This document shows positions 25,126 through 32,697 of a stretch of 64,000 nt of DNA, one piece after another (the stretch's first letter is position 1; the number at the start of each line of letters is the position of its first letter). The stretch comes from Palsa-504 sp050011155 (lineage in GTDB: Bacteria; Actinomycetota; Actinomycetes; Streptosporangiales; Streptosporangiaceae), in the NCBI GenBank assembly GCA_050011155.1, contig JBEKJP010000060.1:1-64000 (forward strand), written 5' to 3'. The notes beneath the pieces were generated by a model that saw only the letters and a program-made list of their open reading frames with translations, did not search any database and had not been told where the DNA came from. A program made the position numbers and the translations under genes.

Positions 25126-27482
25126 CGAGAGGAACTCTCCTGGTCGATACCGCCCCGGCCGACCGCTGGGAAGACGCGTTCCCGGTCGGGAACGGCAGGC
25201 ACGGCGCGCTGGCGCACGGACGGCCGGGGGCGGAGAGCACCGTCGTCACCCACCACCAGCTGACGTGGCCGGACGCCCCCCGGGGGCTGGCCGCGGCCGG
25301 GCCGCCCGACCTGGCCAGCCGCCTGCCGCGGGTGCGCGACCTGCTGCTGGCGGGCGAGTCGCGGCGCGCGCTCGAGCTGTTCACTCATGACTGGCCGCGC
25401 TACCATCCGCGCCCGTTCCATCCCGCGTTCGCGATCCTGCTCCGGCAGGACGCGGCTTCCCCGGAGCGTTACCGGCGCACGCTGAACTACCGGGCCGGGA
25501 TCGCCGTCACCCGCTGGTCCGGCCGCCGGTGTGCCTGTTTCGTTTCCCGTGCCCGTGACCTGGTGGTCCAGCAGCTGAGCGGAGCACTCCGGTGGGACGC
25601 CGTGGTCGCGGTGGACGCGCGGCTGCCGGGCGCCCCGGCCGGGCTGCGGGTTAGCGGGCAGTTCCGCGAGCACGCGCCCGGCGACGCGGTCCTCATGACC
25701 ACGGTCGAGTACCCCGCGGCTGGAAGCGGCGGATACGTGGGAGCCACCCGGCTGACAGCCGCCCCGGGCGGGAGCGTGACCGCCGGCCCGGCCAGCATCG
25801 CCGGCCCGGCCAGCATCGTCCGGATAGCCCGCTGCCGGGAGCTGACGCTGCTCACCCGGGTCGAGACTTTCCCCGACGCCACCGGAATCGGTGCCGCCCG
25901 CGCCCGCGCCCTGGCCGCGGTCGTCGACGCACCCGCCGCCGGGCCCCGGCGGCTGCTCGCCGAGCACGCCCGGGCCCACGCCCGCGCTTTCGGCGAGGTC
26001 GCCCTGGACCTGGGCGCGAGCGCCGCTGACCGCGGGCTCCCCGTCGGCGAGCTCCTGGCCCGGCAGGCGGCGCGCCCCGGCCAGCCGCTGCCCGCCCTGC
26101 TGGAGAAGCTGTTCGCGTCCGGGCGCTACCTCCTGCTGTCCGCGAGCGGGCTGCTGCCGTCCCGGCTGACCGGACTGTGGCAAGGCGACTGGAACCCGGC
26201 CTGGTCCGGTGCGATCACCACCGACGCGAACCTCGGGCTGCAGCTCGCGGGGGCCGTCACCACCGACGTCCCGGCCGCCGTGGACGCGGTGGCGACCCTG
26301 GTCCGGCGTCAGCTGCCCGACTGGCGGGTCAACGCACGGCGCCTGTTCGGCGCCCGGGGGATCGTCGCCCCGGCCCACACCGACGGGCACGACGGCCTGA
26401 CCGTCCACTTCGAGCCGCGCTGGCCGCTGCACATGTGGACCGCGGCCGCGGACTGGCTGCTGGTCCCGGTGCTCGACGAGGCGCTGGCCCGCGCCGACCC
26501 GGCGTACGCGGCCGCGCAGGCCGGCCAGGCGCTGCGCGAGCTGGCCACGTTCTACCAGGACTTCCTCACCAGGACGGACGACGGCGGCCGGGTGGTCTTC
26601 GCGCCGTCCTACTCCCCGGAGAACGAGCCCGAAGGCTGGACCCCGGCCGCCGTCAACGCCACCATGGACATCGCCGCCGCCCGCCACGCCCTCCTCGCCG
26701 CGGCCGCGGCCGACCCCGGCTCCGACGCCGCGCGCGGGTGGCGCGAGCTGGCGGAACGGCTGCCGCCCTACCGTCTCACCCCAGACGGCGCGCTGGCCGA
26801 GTGGGCCTGGCCGCCGGAGCAGACCGGCCAGCCGCCGCTGCCCGGCCACGACGACCACCGGCACGTCAGCCACCTGTACCCGGTCTGGCCGCTGCACGAG
26901 ATCACGGTCGCGGGCACCCCGGAGCTGGCGGCGGCCGCCCTGCGGGCGCTGCGGCGGCGCGGCGCCCAGGACGACTCCGCCCACGGCTACCTGCACAGGG
27001 CCCTCGCGGCCGCCCGGCTCCGCGACGCGGACCTGGCCGGACGGCTGCTGGCCGCGCTGACCGGGGCGGGCTTCTTCTTCAAGTCCCTGATGAGCAGCCA
27101 CTATCCGGAACGCTCGGTCTGCAACGCGGACGCCGCCTGCGCGCTCCCCGGCCTCCTGACCGAGCTGCTGGTGGACTCCGTCCCGGCCGGCCAGACCGGT
27201 CCCGGGCGGATCGAGCTGCTCCCGGCGCGGCCCGGCTTCCTGCCCTCCGGCCGCCTGCACGGGGTCCGCACCCTGACCGGGGTACGGGTGGCCGATCTGC
27301 GCTGGGACGCCGCCACCGGCCGGGCCGAGGCGGTGCTGCTTTCCGCCGTCGCCCGCCAGGTCGAGGTCAGCTGCCGGCCGCCGTCCCCAGCCCGCGGCGC
27401 GAGCCCGCCGTCCCCGGCCCGCCGCGTGAGCCTGCCCGCCGGGCTACCCGTCCGCCTGACCTGGGGCCCCGGTGCCGACTGA
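25122..27482 (+). CDS. GH95 alpha-L-fucosidase/galactosidase
   Basis: 786 residues from ATG 25122, overlapping the GH74 stop by 4 bp. Typical GH95 layout: N-terminal beta domain beginning W-E-D-A-F-P-V-G-N-G-R, then an (alpha/alpha)6 barrel with L-T-G-L-W-Q-G-D-W-N-P-A-W, T-D-A-N-L-G-L-Q, F-A-P-S-Y-S-P-E-N (general acid Glu), and H-V-S-H-L-Y-P-V-W-P. The Asn pair that is usually N-x-N appears as D-A-N, which may alter specificity. There is no signal peptide, so it acts on imported material, removing alpha-1,2-linked fucose (or L-galactose) from xyloglucan side chains. Confidence 0.85.
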   Translation: MTRGTLLVDTAPADRWEDAFPVGNGRHGALAHGRPGAESTVVTHHQLTWPDAPRGLAAAGPPDLASRLPRVRDLLLAGESRRALELFTHDWPRYHPRPFHPAFAILLRQDAASPERYRRTLNYRAGIAVTRWSGRRCACFVSRARDLVVQQLSGALRWDAVVAVDARLPGAPAGLRVSGQFREHAPGDAVLMTTVEYPAAGSGGYVGATRLTAAPGGSVTAGPASIAGPASIVRIARCRELTLLTRVETFPDATGIGAARARALAAVVDAPAAGPRRLLAEHARAHARAFGEVALDLGASAADRGLPVGELLARQAARPGQPLPALLEKLFASGRYLLLSASGLLPSRLTGLWQGDWNPAWSGAITTDANLGLQLAGAVTTDVPAAVDAVATLVRRQLPDWRVNARRLFGARGIVAPAHTDGHDGLTVHFEPRWPLHMWTAAADWLLVPVLDEALARADPAYAAAQAGQALRELATFYQDFLTRTDDGGRVVFAPSYSPENEPEGWTPAAVNATMDIAAARHALLAAAAADPGSDAARGWRELAERLPPYRLTPDGALAEWAWPPEQTGQPPLPGHDDHRHVSHLYPVWPLHEITVAGTPELAAAALRALRRRGAQDDSAHGYLHRALAAARLRDADLAGRLLAALTGAGFFFKSLMSSHYPERSVCNADAACALPGLLTELLVDSVPAGQTGPGRIELLPARPGFLPSGRLHGVRTLTGVRVADLRWDAATGRAEAVLLSAVARQVEVSCRPPSPARGASPPSPARRVSLPAGLPVRLTWGPGAD

Positions 27483-27527
27483 AGCAGGCACATCGAATCG
27501 GAGGGCACGCTCGCACAGGTCCAGGTT

Positions 27528-27537
27528 GAAGCGCTTC
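27528..27537. promoter_or_regulatory. LacI-type operator GAAGCGCTTC (upstream of lacI)
   Basis: Palindrome 135 bp before the regulator's start codon, upstream of a TTGACA (27582-27587) that may be its -35 element. With the copy at 27617 it brackets the putative promoter, an arrangement suggesting autorepression by looping. Confidence 0.75.
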
Positions 27538-27616
27538 GACCATGGATCGCCCATACTCGCGGCAGTCCGCTAATGATAGCGTTGACACGCCCGGATATCG
27601 CTGGTGCTTGTGCTTT

Positions 27617-27626
27617 GAAGCGCTTC
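27617..27626. promoter_or_regulatory. LacI-type operator GAAGCGCTTC (second copy)
   Basis: Palindrome 46 bp before the ATG of the regulator and 80 bp centre-to-centre spacing region downstream of the first operator (89 bp between starts). It lies downstream of the TTGACA at 27582, where bound repressor would block transcription start or elongation. Confidence 0.75.
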
Positions 27627-27671
27627 GACAGCGAGCTGAGCCAGCGGGCAGCCGACCGGGGAGGTGGGGGG

Positions 27672-28721
27672 ATGGCGACACTCGCTGACGTGGCCCGGCA
27701 GGCAGGCGTCGCCGCGAGCACGGTCTCGTACGTGCTCAGCGGCAAGCGCTCGGTATCCGAGGAGACGAAGGAACGGGTCCACCGGGCCGTCAAGGCGCTC
27801 GGCTATCACCCGCACGTCGGCGCGCGCGCCCTCGCGAGCAGCCGGTCGAACGTTCTCGCGCTCATCGTGCCGCTCCGCAGCGACCTGTACGTACCGGTCA
27901 TGATGGAGATCGCGATCGGCGTGGTGACCAAGGCCCGCGGCTACGGCTATGACGTGCTCCTGCTGACGAACGACGAAGGCTCCGCGGGAATCCGCCGGGT
28001 CGCCTCGAGTGCCCGGGCCGACGCCGTGATCCTCACCGACATCGGCCTGGAAGACGACCGCATCGCGACCATCGTCGATACCGGGGTCGACGCCGTGCTG
28101 ATCGGAGTCCCGGCCGACCCGGCCGGGCTCGGCTGCGTCGACCTCGACTTCGCGGCGGCCGGGCGGCTGTGCGTCGAGCACCTGGCCCGGCTCGGCCACC
28201 GCACGGTGGCGTTCATCGGCGAGGCCGAGGGCGTCTACCGACGGCGGATCGGCTTCGCCGAGCGCACCCTGCGCGGTATCAGGGACGGTGCCGCGGCCCT
28301 GGGCGTCGACCTGGTCCACCGGCCGTGCGACGGGAGCTACGAGGCGGCGGCCGGCACGCTCACCCGGATCCTCGAGGAACGGCCGCGCACGACCGGGCTC
28401 ATCGTGCAGAACGAAGGCATCATCTCGCCGCTGATGTCCCTGCTGCGTACGACCGGGCGCGCCATTCCCGAGGATGTGTCGATCGTCGCGCTGTGCCCGG
28501 ACCAGATCGCGGAGCAGGCCGCGCCCCGGCTGACCTCGGTGACCCTCCCCGCCGCGGAGCTCGGCACCCGGGCCGTCGACCTGCTCATGCGCCGGATGGG
28601 CGACGGCGCGGCGGCCGGTGCCGGGGCCAACCCGGCCGGGGAGGTGCAGCTCATCCCGCCGTCCCTCACGGCCCGCGGCAGCACGGGACCACCCCCCGCT
28701 AGGAGGACACCGAGTGAGTAG
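27672..28721 (+). CDS. LacI-family transcriptional regulator of the xyloglucan locus
   Basis: 349 residues from ATG 27672, preceded by GGGAGG. Residues 1-50 are a LacI helix-turn-helix with hinge helix (TLADVARQAGVAASTVSYVL, then Y-H-P-H-V-G-A-R-A-L-A). Residues 60-340 form a periplasmic-binding-protein-like sensor domain. Proteins of this type bind a palindrome with a central CG, as in the five GAAGCGCTTC sites here, and leave DNA when they bind a sugar. It is co-transcribed with GH31 (8-bp overlap). The inducer is probably a xyloglucan-derived sugar. Confidence 0.9.
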   Translation: MATLADVARQAGVAASTVSYVLSGKRSVSEETKERVHRAVKALGYHPHVGARALASSRSNVLALIVPLRSDLYVPVMMEIAIGVVTKARGYGYDVLLLTNDEGSAGIRRVASSARADAVILTDIGLEDDRIATIVDTGVDAVLIGVPADPAGLGCVDLDFAAAGRLCVEHLARLGHRTVAFIGEAEGVYRRRIGFAERTLRGIRDGAAALGVDLVHRPCDGSYEAAAGTLTRILEERPRTTGLIVQNEGIISPLMSLLRTTGRAIPEDVSIVALCPDQIAEQAAPRLTSVTLPAAELGTRAVDLLMRRMGDGAAAGAGANPAGEVQLIPPSLTARGSTGPPPARRTPSE

Positions 28722-30723
28722 CGTCAGTGACATCGGCCCCGATACGCACGGCTTCGGGTGGTCGTCCGGCCAGGAGACCCTCCGCGTCGAGCCGTGGGGC
28801 CCTGACAGTATCCGGGTCCGCGGCCGCGTCGGCCCGATCCTCGACGGCCTCCCCGGCGCCCTCGACCACGAGCCGGAACCGTGCCAGGCCAAGACGGAGA
28901 TAACCGCCACGTCGGGCCGGCTGATCAACGGGCGCGTCACGGCCGAGCTCACCACCGATGTCGAAGAGCACGGGCAGGGCATGCTCCGGTTCACCAGCAC
29001 CACGACCGGCGACGAGCTCCTGGCGGAGCAGCCCATCCACTGGTGGTGGCCCGGCCCGCGGCTGTTCACCCCCACCGGCAACGGCTACCACCGTCTCGAG
29101 CAGTCGTTCCGCGCCTACGACGGGGAACGGCTTTACGGGCTCGGCCAGCACGGCCACGGGCGGCTCGACCAGAAGGGAACCGTCCTCGACCTGGTGCAGC
29201 GCAACGGCGAGGTCACCATCCCGTTCGTGCTGTCCAGCCGGGGTTACGGGCTGCTGTGGAACAGCCCGGCGATCGGCCGCGCCGAGCTGGCCGCCAACGG
29301 CACCCGCTGGGTGGCCGACAGCGCCCGCCAGATCGACTACTGGATCACCGCCGGGACGCCCATCCAGATCCTCGGCCGGTACGCCGACGCCACCGGACAC
29401 GTGCCCCTGCTGCCCGAATGGGCCAGCGGCTTCTGGCAGTCCCGGCTCCGCTACCGCACGCAGGACGAACTCCTCGAGGTCGCTCGCGAGTACGCCAGTC
29501 GCGGGCTGCCGCTGTCGGTCATCGTGGTCGACTACTTCCACTGGACCCACCTGGGCGACTGGAAGTTCGACCCCGGCGAGTGGCCGGACCCGGCCGCGCT
29601 GACCGCCGAACTGCGCGACATGGGCGTCAAGCTGATGGTGTCGGTCTGGCCCTCGGTCTCCCCGGTCAGCGAGAACTTCGGGCGGATGCGGGACGAGGGG
29701 CTGCTGATCGGGACCGAGCTCGGGCCGCTGGCCCAGGCGACGTGGCCCGACAAGGGCGTCGCCACCCCGGTGGACGTCGCCTTCTACGACGCCACCAACC
29801 CGCGGGCCAGGGATTTCGTATGGGAAAAGGTCAGCGACAACTACCTGCGCCCCTACGGGATCGACGTGTGGTGGCTGGACGCCTGCGAGCCCGAGCTGCG
29901 CCCCGGGTTCCAGCAGAACCTGCGCTACCACGCCGGTCCCGGACTCGAGGTGGGGAACATGTACCCGCGGGAGAACACGAGGGCGTTCGCCGAGGGGATG
30001 GCACGAGCAGGGGAGCCGGGCACGGTCAGCCTGACCCGTTCGGCCTGGGCGGGCAGCCAGCGGTACGGAGCGGCACTGTGGTCGGGAGACATCCCGGCCA
30101 CCTTCGCCAGCTTGCGGGCGCAGATCCGGTCGGGTCTTAACGTCGCGATCAGCGGCATCCCGTGGTGGACGACCGACATCGGGGGATTCCACGGCGGTGA
30201 CCCCGACGACCCCGAATACCGCGAGCTGATCGTCCGGTGGTTCCAGTACGGCGTGTTCTGCCCGCTGTTCCGGTTGCACGGGAACCGGGAGCCGTTGATG
30301 CCGTTCGGCCTCGAGCAGACCGGCGGCCCGAACGAGCCATGGTCCTTCGGCCCGGAGGCCTACGAGCACATCACGGCGGCGATCTTCCTGCGCGAGCGGC
30401 TGCGGCCGTACATCATGACGCTGATGCGCGCCGCCCACGCCGACGGCCTCCCGCCCATGCGGCCACTGTTCACCGACTTCCCGGCCGACCCCGGGGCTTG
30501 GGCGGCCGAGGACGCCTACCTGTTCGGGTCTGACCTGCTGGTGGCCCCGGTGGCCGAGTACGGCGCTCGGGAGCGGCCGGTCTACCTGCCGGGCGGCGCC
30601 CGGTGGGCGGACGCCTGGACCGGGGCGGAGCACGACGGAGGGAACGTGGTGCGCGCCGACGCGCCGCTGGGCCGGATCCCGCTGTTCCTGCGCGACGGCG
30701 CGCACCTTCCTGTCGTCGGCTAG
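28714..30723 (+). CDS. GH31 alpha-xylosidase
   Basis: 669 residues from GTG 28714, with AGGAGG 7 bp upstream. GH31 (beta/alpha)8 enzyme: nucleophile D389 in V-W-W-L-D-A-C-E-P-E and acid/base D459 in S-Q-R-Y-G-A-A-L-W-S-G-D. The I-P-W-W-T-T-D-I-G-G-F motif and F-C-P-L-F-R-L-H-G follow. There is no signal peptide. The context (GH74, GH12, GH95, GH3) points to alpha-xylosidase, removing the unsubstituted xylose from imported oligosaccharides, rather than alpha-glucosidase. It converges on GH12 with a 4-bp overlap of stops. Confidence 0.87.
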   Translation: MSSVSDIGPDTHGFGWSSGQETLRVEPWGPDSIRVRGRVGPILDGLPGALDHEPEPCQAKTEITATSGRLINGRVTAELTTDVEEHGQGMLRFTSTTTGDELLAEQPIHWWWPGPRLFTPTGNGYHRLEQSFRAYDGERLYGLGQHGHGRLDQKGTVLDLVQRNGEVTIPFVLSSRGYGLLWNSPAIGRAELAANGTRWVADSARQIDYWITAGTPIQILGRYADATGHVPLLPEWASGFWQSRLRYRTQDELLEVAREYASRGLPLSVIVVDYFHWTHLGDWKFDPGEWPDPAALTAELRDMGVKLMVSVWPSVSPVSENFGRMRDEGLLIGTELGPLAQATWPDKGVATPVDVAFYDATNPRARDFVWEKVSDNYLRPYGIDVWWLDACEPELRPGFQQNLRYHAGPGLEVGNMYPRENTRAFAEGMARAGEPGTVSLTRSAWAGSQRYGAALWSGDIPATFASLRAQIRSGLNVAISGIPWWTTDIGGFHGGDPDDPEYRELIVRWFQYGVFCPLFRLHGNREPLMPFGLEQTGGPNEPWSFGPEAYEHITAAIFLRERLRPYIMTLMRAAHADGLPPMRPLFTDFPADPGAWAAEDAYLFGSDLLVAPVAEYGARERPVYLPGGARWADAWTGAEHDGGNVVRADAPLGRIPLFLRDGAHLPVVG

Positions 30724-31418
30724 GAGCTGCTCACCGAGTAGCTGTTGATGGTGAAGTTCTCCTGCACGTTGCCAGTGCCGCTGATCTCCCAGCCGTACTG
30801 GACGGTGGACAGCGTCGGGTTGGAGAAGTAGGCCTTGGTGTTCTCGAGGTACTTCAGCATGTCGAGCACGTTGACCGTGCCCGCGCTCTCGTTGCCGGAG
30901 CGGACGAACGAGTACGTCGGGTTGGAGCCGTTGTTCCCGGCGTAGAGGGTCCACGTGCTGCCGTCGAGGCTGACGGTGCCCACCGACGAACCGAGCGGAC
31001 CGACGTTGCCCTTCACGTACGTCCAGATCATGACCTCGATACCGCTGCCGTTCAGCCAGATGTCATAGGCCGACTCCCAGTTGCCGCTGCCCGGGTTGCT
31101 CTCGCTGAACGAGCTTGTGACCGCGTGCAGCGAGTTGAGGGCGGTGCCGATCGACTTGCTGTCGTTCGGGTAGGACTTCACGCCGGACGTGCTCGGCTGG
31201 GTCGAGTAGACGCCCCAGTTGCTGGCGGAGTTGACCCACAGGGTCTGGGTGCCGTGGCCGCTGCCCCATTCGTCGTTGTAGAGGGTGTAGCCGCCGGTGG
31301 AGTACGACGCGTACTGGGCGGAGGACTCGTACACGAAGGCGAGGGCGCTGGTCGCGGTGAGCGTGAGGGCCGCCGCCGCTGCCGCTATCGGCAGGGCCGC
31401 GCGAACGAGCTTGCGCAT
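30720..31418 (-). CDS. Secreted GH12 endoglucanase/xyloglucanase
   Basis: 232 residues with a clear signal peptide (cleavage near A-L-A-F) and GGGAGA 5 bp before the ATG. Jelly-roll GH12 marks: Y-T-L-Y-N-D-E-W-G, K-S-Y-P-N, nucleophile E128 in I-E-V-M-I-W, and acid/base E211 in Q-Y-G-W-E-I-S-G. GH12 enzymes cut beta-1,4-glucan or xyloglucan outside the cell. No carbohydrate-binding module is attached. An operator lies 35 bp upstream of the start, so it is under the same LacI control. Confidence 0.92.
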   Translation of the reverse strand: MRKLVRAALPIAAAAAALTLTATSALAFVYESSAQYASYSTGGYTLYNDEWGSGHGTQTLWVNSASNWGVYSTQPSTSGVKSYPNDSKSIGTALNSLHAVTSSFSESNPGSGNWESAYDIWLNGSGIEVMIWTYVKGNVGPLGSSVGTVSLDGSTWTLYAGNNGSNPTYSFVRSGNESAGTVNVLDMLKYLENTKAYFSNPTLSTVQYGWEISGTGNVQENFTINSYSVSSS

Positions 31419-31452
31419 GGATTCTCCCGTGGCTTCCTTGCGGACGGTTGTC

Positions 31453-31462
31453 GAAGCGCTTC
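31453..31462. promoter_or_regulatory. LacI-type operator GAAGCGCTTC (GH12 promoter)
   Basis: Palindrome 35 bp upstream of the GH12 start codon, within the expected promoter/leader. Confidence 0.8.
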
Positions 31463-31585
31463 AACTCTTCCTTTGAGTAGACAACGGGCGGCAATATCCG
31501 TCAACATCCAACATGCAAACGCGTGCATCACGATGCCTGCTCCGGAACGGCGACCGATAAGGGGCACCGGTGATCGTTATCCCGC

Positions 31586-31595
31586 GAAGCGCTTC
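31586..31595. promoter_or_regulatory. LacI-type operator GAAGCGCTTC (distal GH12 site)
   Basis: Fifth copy, flanked as CGC..GAA, 133 bp from the promoter-proximal GH12 site. It may support looping, or mark a promoter reading rightwards into the gene-free region. Confidence 0.7.
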
Positions 31596-31846
31596 GAAGA
31601 TTGTTACTGCCGCGCCCGGCGCGACGCGGATCCGCTGCTTCCCGCGGGTCCGGTCGACCTCGCCCGTCTTCGCGGCGCTGAGACGTCCGGCGAAATCACC
31701 TAGAGATCTTCAACAGCGGAGGTTAACCGGTCGGCGGGTCAGGCGGTAGCCGGTGCGGGGATGGGGCCAGGGGTTCCGTGGGCCTCATGCGGTCCGGGCT
31801 CGGTCCGGGCTCGGGCTTGGCCCGGCCTGGGGCTTGGTCCGGGCTC

Positions 31847-31942
31847 GGTGCGGGCGGTGCGGGCGGTGCGGGCGGTGCGGGCGGTGCGGGCGGTGCGGGC
31901 GGTGCGGGCGGTGCGGGCGGTGCGGGCGGTGCGGGCGGTGCG
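31847..31942. repeat. Tandem array of GGTGCGGGC, ten copies
   Basis: Ten perfect 9-bp units and a partial eleventh, with no unit variation and no gene. The perfect homogeneity suggests recent slippage expansion. Confidence 0.9.
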
Positions 31943-31978
31943 CCTGATCGCTGTTCGGCTTGCAGAGGGCGGGTTATT

Positions 31979-32024
31979 AACCACGACGATGGAACATCGT
32001 GGTGGTCAGAACCACGACGATGGA
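31979..32024. repeat. Direct repeats of AACCACGACGATGGA with hairpin
   Basis: AACCACGACGATGGA occurs at 31979-31993 and 32010-32024. The first copy can also pair with CATCGTGG at 31995-32002, giving a small bulged hairpin. Function unknown. Confidence 0.6.
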
Positions 32025-32427
32025 GCATTGCCGTAGTTACGCCCGGCCCGGGACCGCGCGGGAGCTGGTACCGGCGGTGCTGGTGATGTGGGAGCGGGCC
32101 GCTGAGGCGGGCGGCGCGGCTGGCTTGCGTGCCAGGCCGGGCCAGAACGGCCGGGAGGGCGCTGGGGCTACGCAGGCGAGATCGCTGGTGAACGTCCACA
32201 AGAAGAGATCGCTAGCCGGCTCGCGTCCACCGCTCGCATCTGGTCGACGAGCACGCGGGTCCATCTCGGTCTCCGGCCGGAAGATCGCGGGCAGCTCACC
32301 GCGGCGTCGGCGGCCCGGTGGGTCCCGCCCCGGTCGACGGGGCGCCGCAGGCCTTGACGATTGCGTGCCGGGTGATCGGCTATGGCTGCCGGGGGATCGG
32401 AATCGCCTGTCAGGTCTAGCCTCAACC

Positions 32428-32465
32428 TTAATTCCTAGTTTATCTATTGTGTTAGTAGGAATTAA
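32428..32465. promoter_or_regulatory. Inverted repeat TTAATTCCTA-N18-TAGGAATTAA, promoter of sulfur operon
   Basis: Perfect 10-bp arms (32428-32437 and 32456-32465) around 18 AT-rich nucleotides in an otherwise GC-rich region, 52 bp before the leader-peptide start. The inner core TTCCTA-N18-(T/C)AGGAA recurs with identical spacing at 41593-41622 next to the LysR gene. It is probably an operator overlapping the promoter. Confidence 0.65.
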
Positions 32466-32516
32466 TCATCCGGGCCACGCCGGGCGGGAACCTAACCGAG
32501 AGGAGGTCGGCCGCAG

Positions 32517-32576
32517 GTGCTCGTTTGCCGCCGCTACGTCGACCACCGTCGTACCGCCAGCTGTCTGTGTCGCTGA
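32517..32576 (+). CDS. Cysteine-rich leader peptide (attenuator uORF)
   Basis: A 19-codon frame GTG...TGA encoding MLVCRRYVDHRRTASCLCR, with AGGAGG 10 bp upstream. Three of its codons are Cys (positions 4, 16, 18), two of them close to the stop. The pattern R-R-x-V-D-x-x-R-x-x-S-x-x-C-R is that of the short actinobacterial 'putative leader peptides' found in front of sulfur-assimilation genes. There, ribosome stalling at Cys codons when charged tRNA-Cys is scarce lets the downstream genes be expressed. It lies 121 bp upstream of the first monooxygenase, in the right place to sense cysteine shortage for the whole operon. Confidence 0.75.
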   Translation: MLVCRRYVDHRRTASCLCR

Positions 32577-32583
32577 TCTGACC

Positions 32584-32601
32584 GGGGACACCGCGGTCCC
32601 T
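32584..32601 (+). promoter_or_regulatory. Possible attenuator hairpin after leader peptide
   Basis: GGGAC (32585-32589) can pair with GTCCC (32596-32600), with a G-U closing pair, directly after the leader stop codon. Alternative pairing of ACCG (32581-32584) with CGGT (32594-32597) is mutually exclusive with it. The switch is inferred from position and has not been folded computationally. Confidence 0.35.
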
Positions 32602-32697
32602 TCCGCATCGCCGCCTTCGAGTTCCCCGCCTCCCGAATCCGCCGCGTTCCGTACGCCGCCAGGCCGCCGCCTGCGCCCGACACCCCGGAGATCCTCC

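Larger units (their letters stand above)
31600..32427. other. Gene-free stretch between GH12 and the sulfur operon
   Basis: About 0.8 kb with open frames that arise only from GC bias. It contains a 9-bp tandem array, a pair of 15-bp direct repeats and, around 32176-32370, possible remnant coding sequence that I cannot assign. Confidence 0.45.

Noticed and set aside
30603..31703. Long open frame antisense to GH12 and others like it across the window
   Set aside because: High-GC DNA produces long antisense frames; this one has Arg/Val-rich composition and no family match, while GH12 on the other strand is certain.
31847..31942. Possible CRISPR array
   Set aside because: Units are 9 bp and contiguous with no spacers; no cas genes are present.
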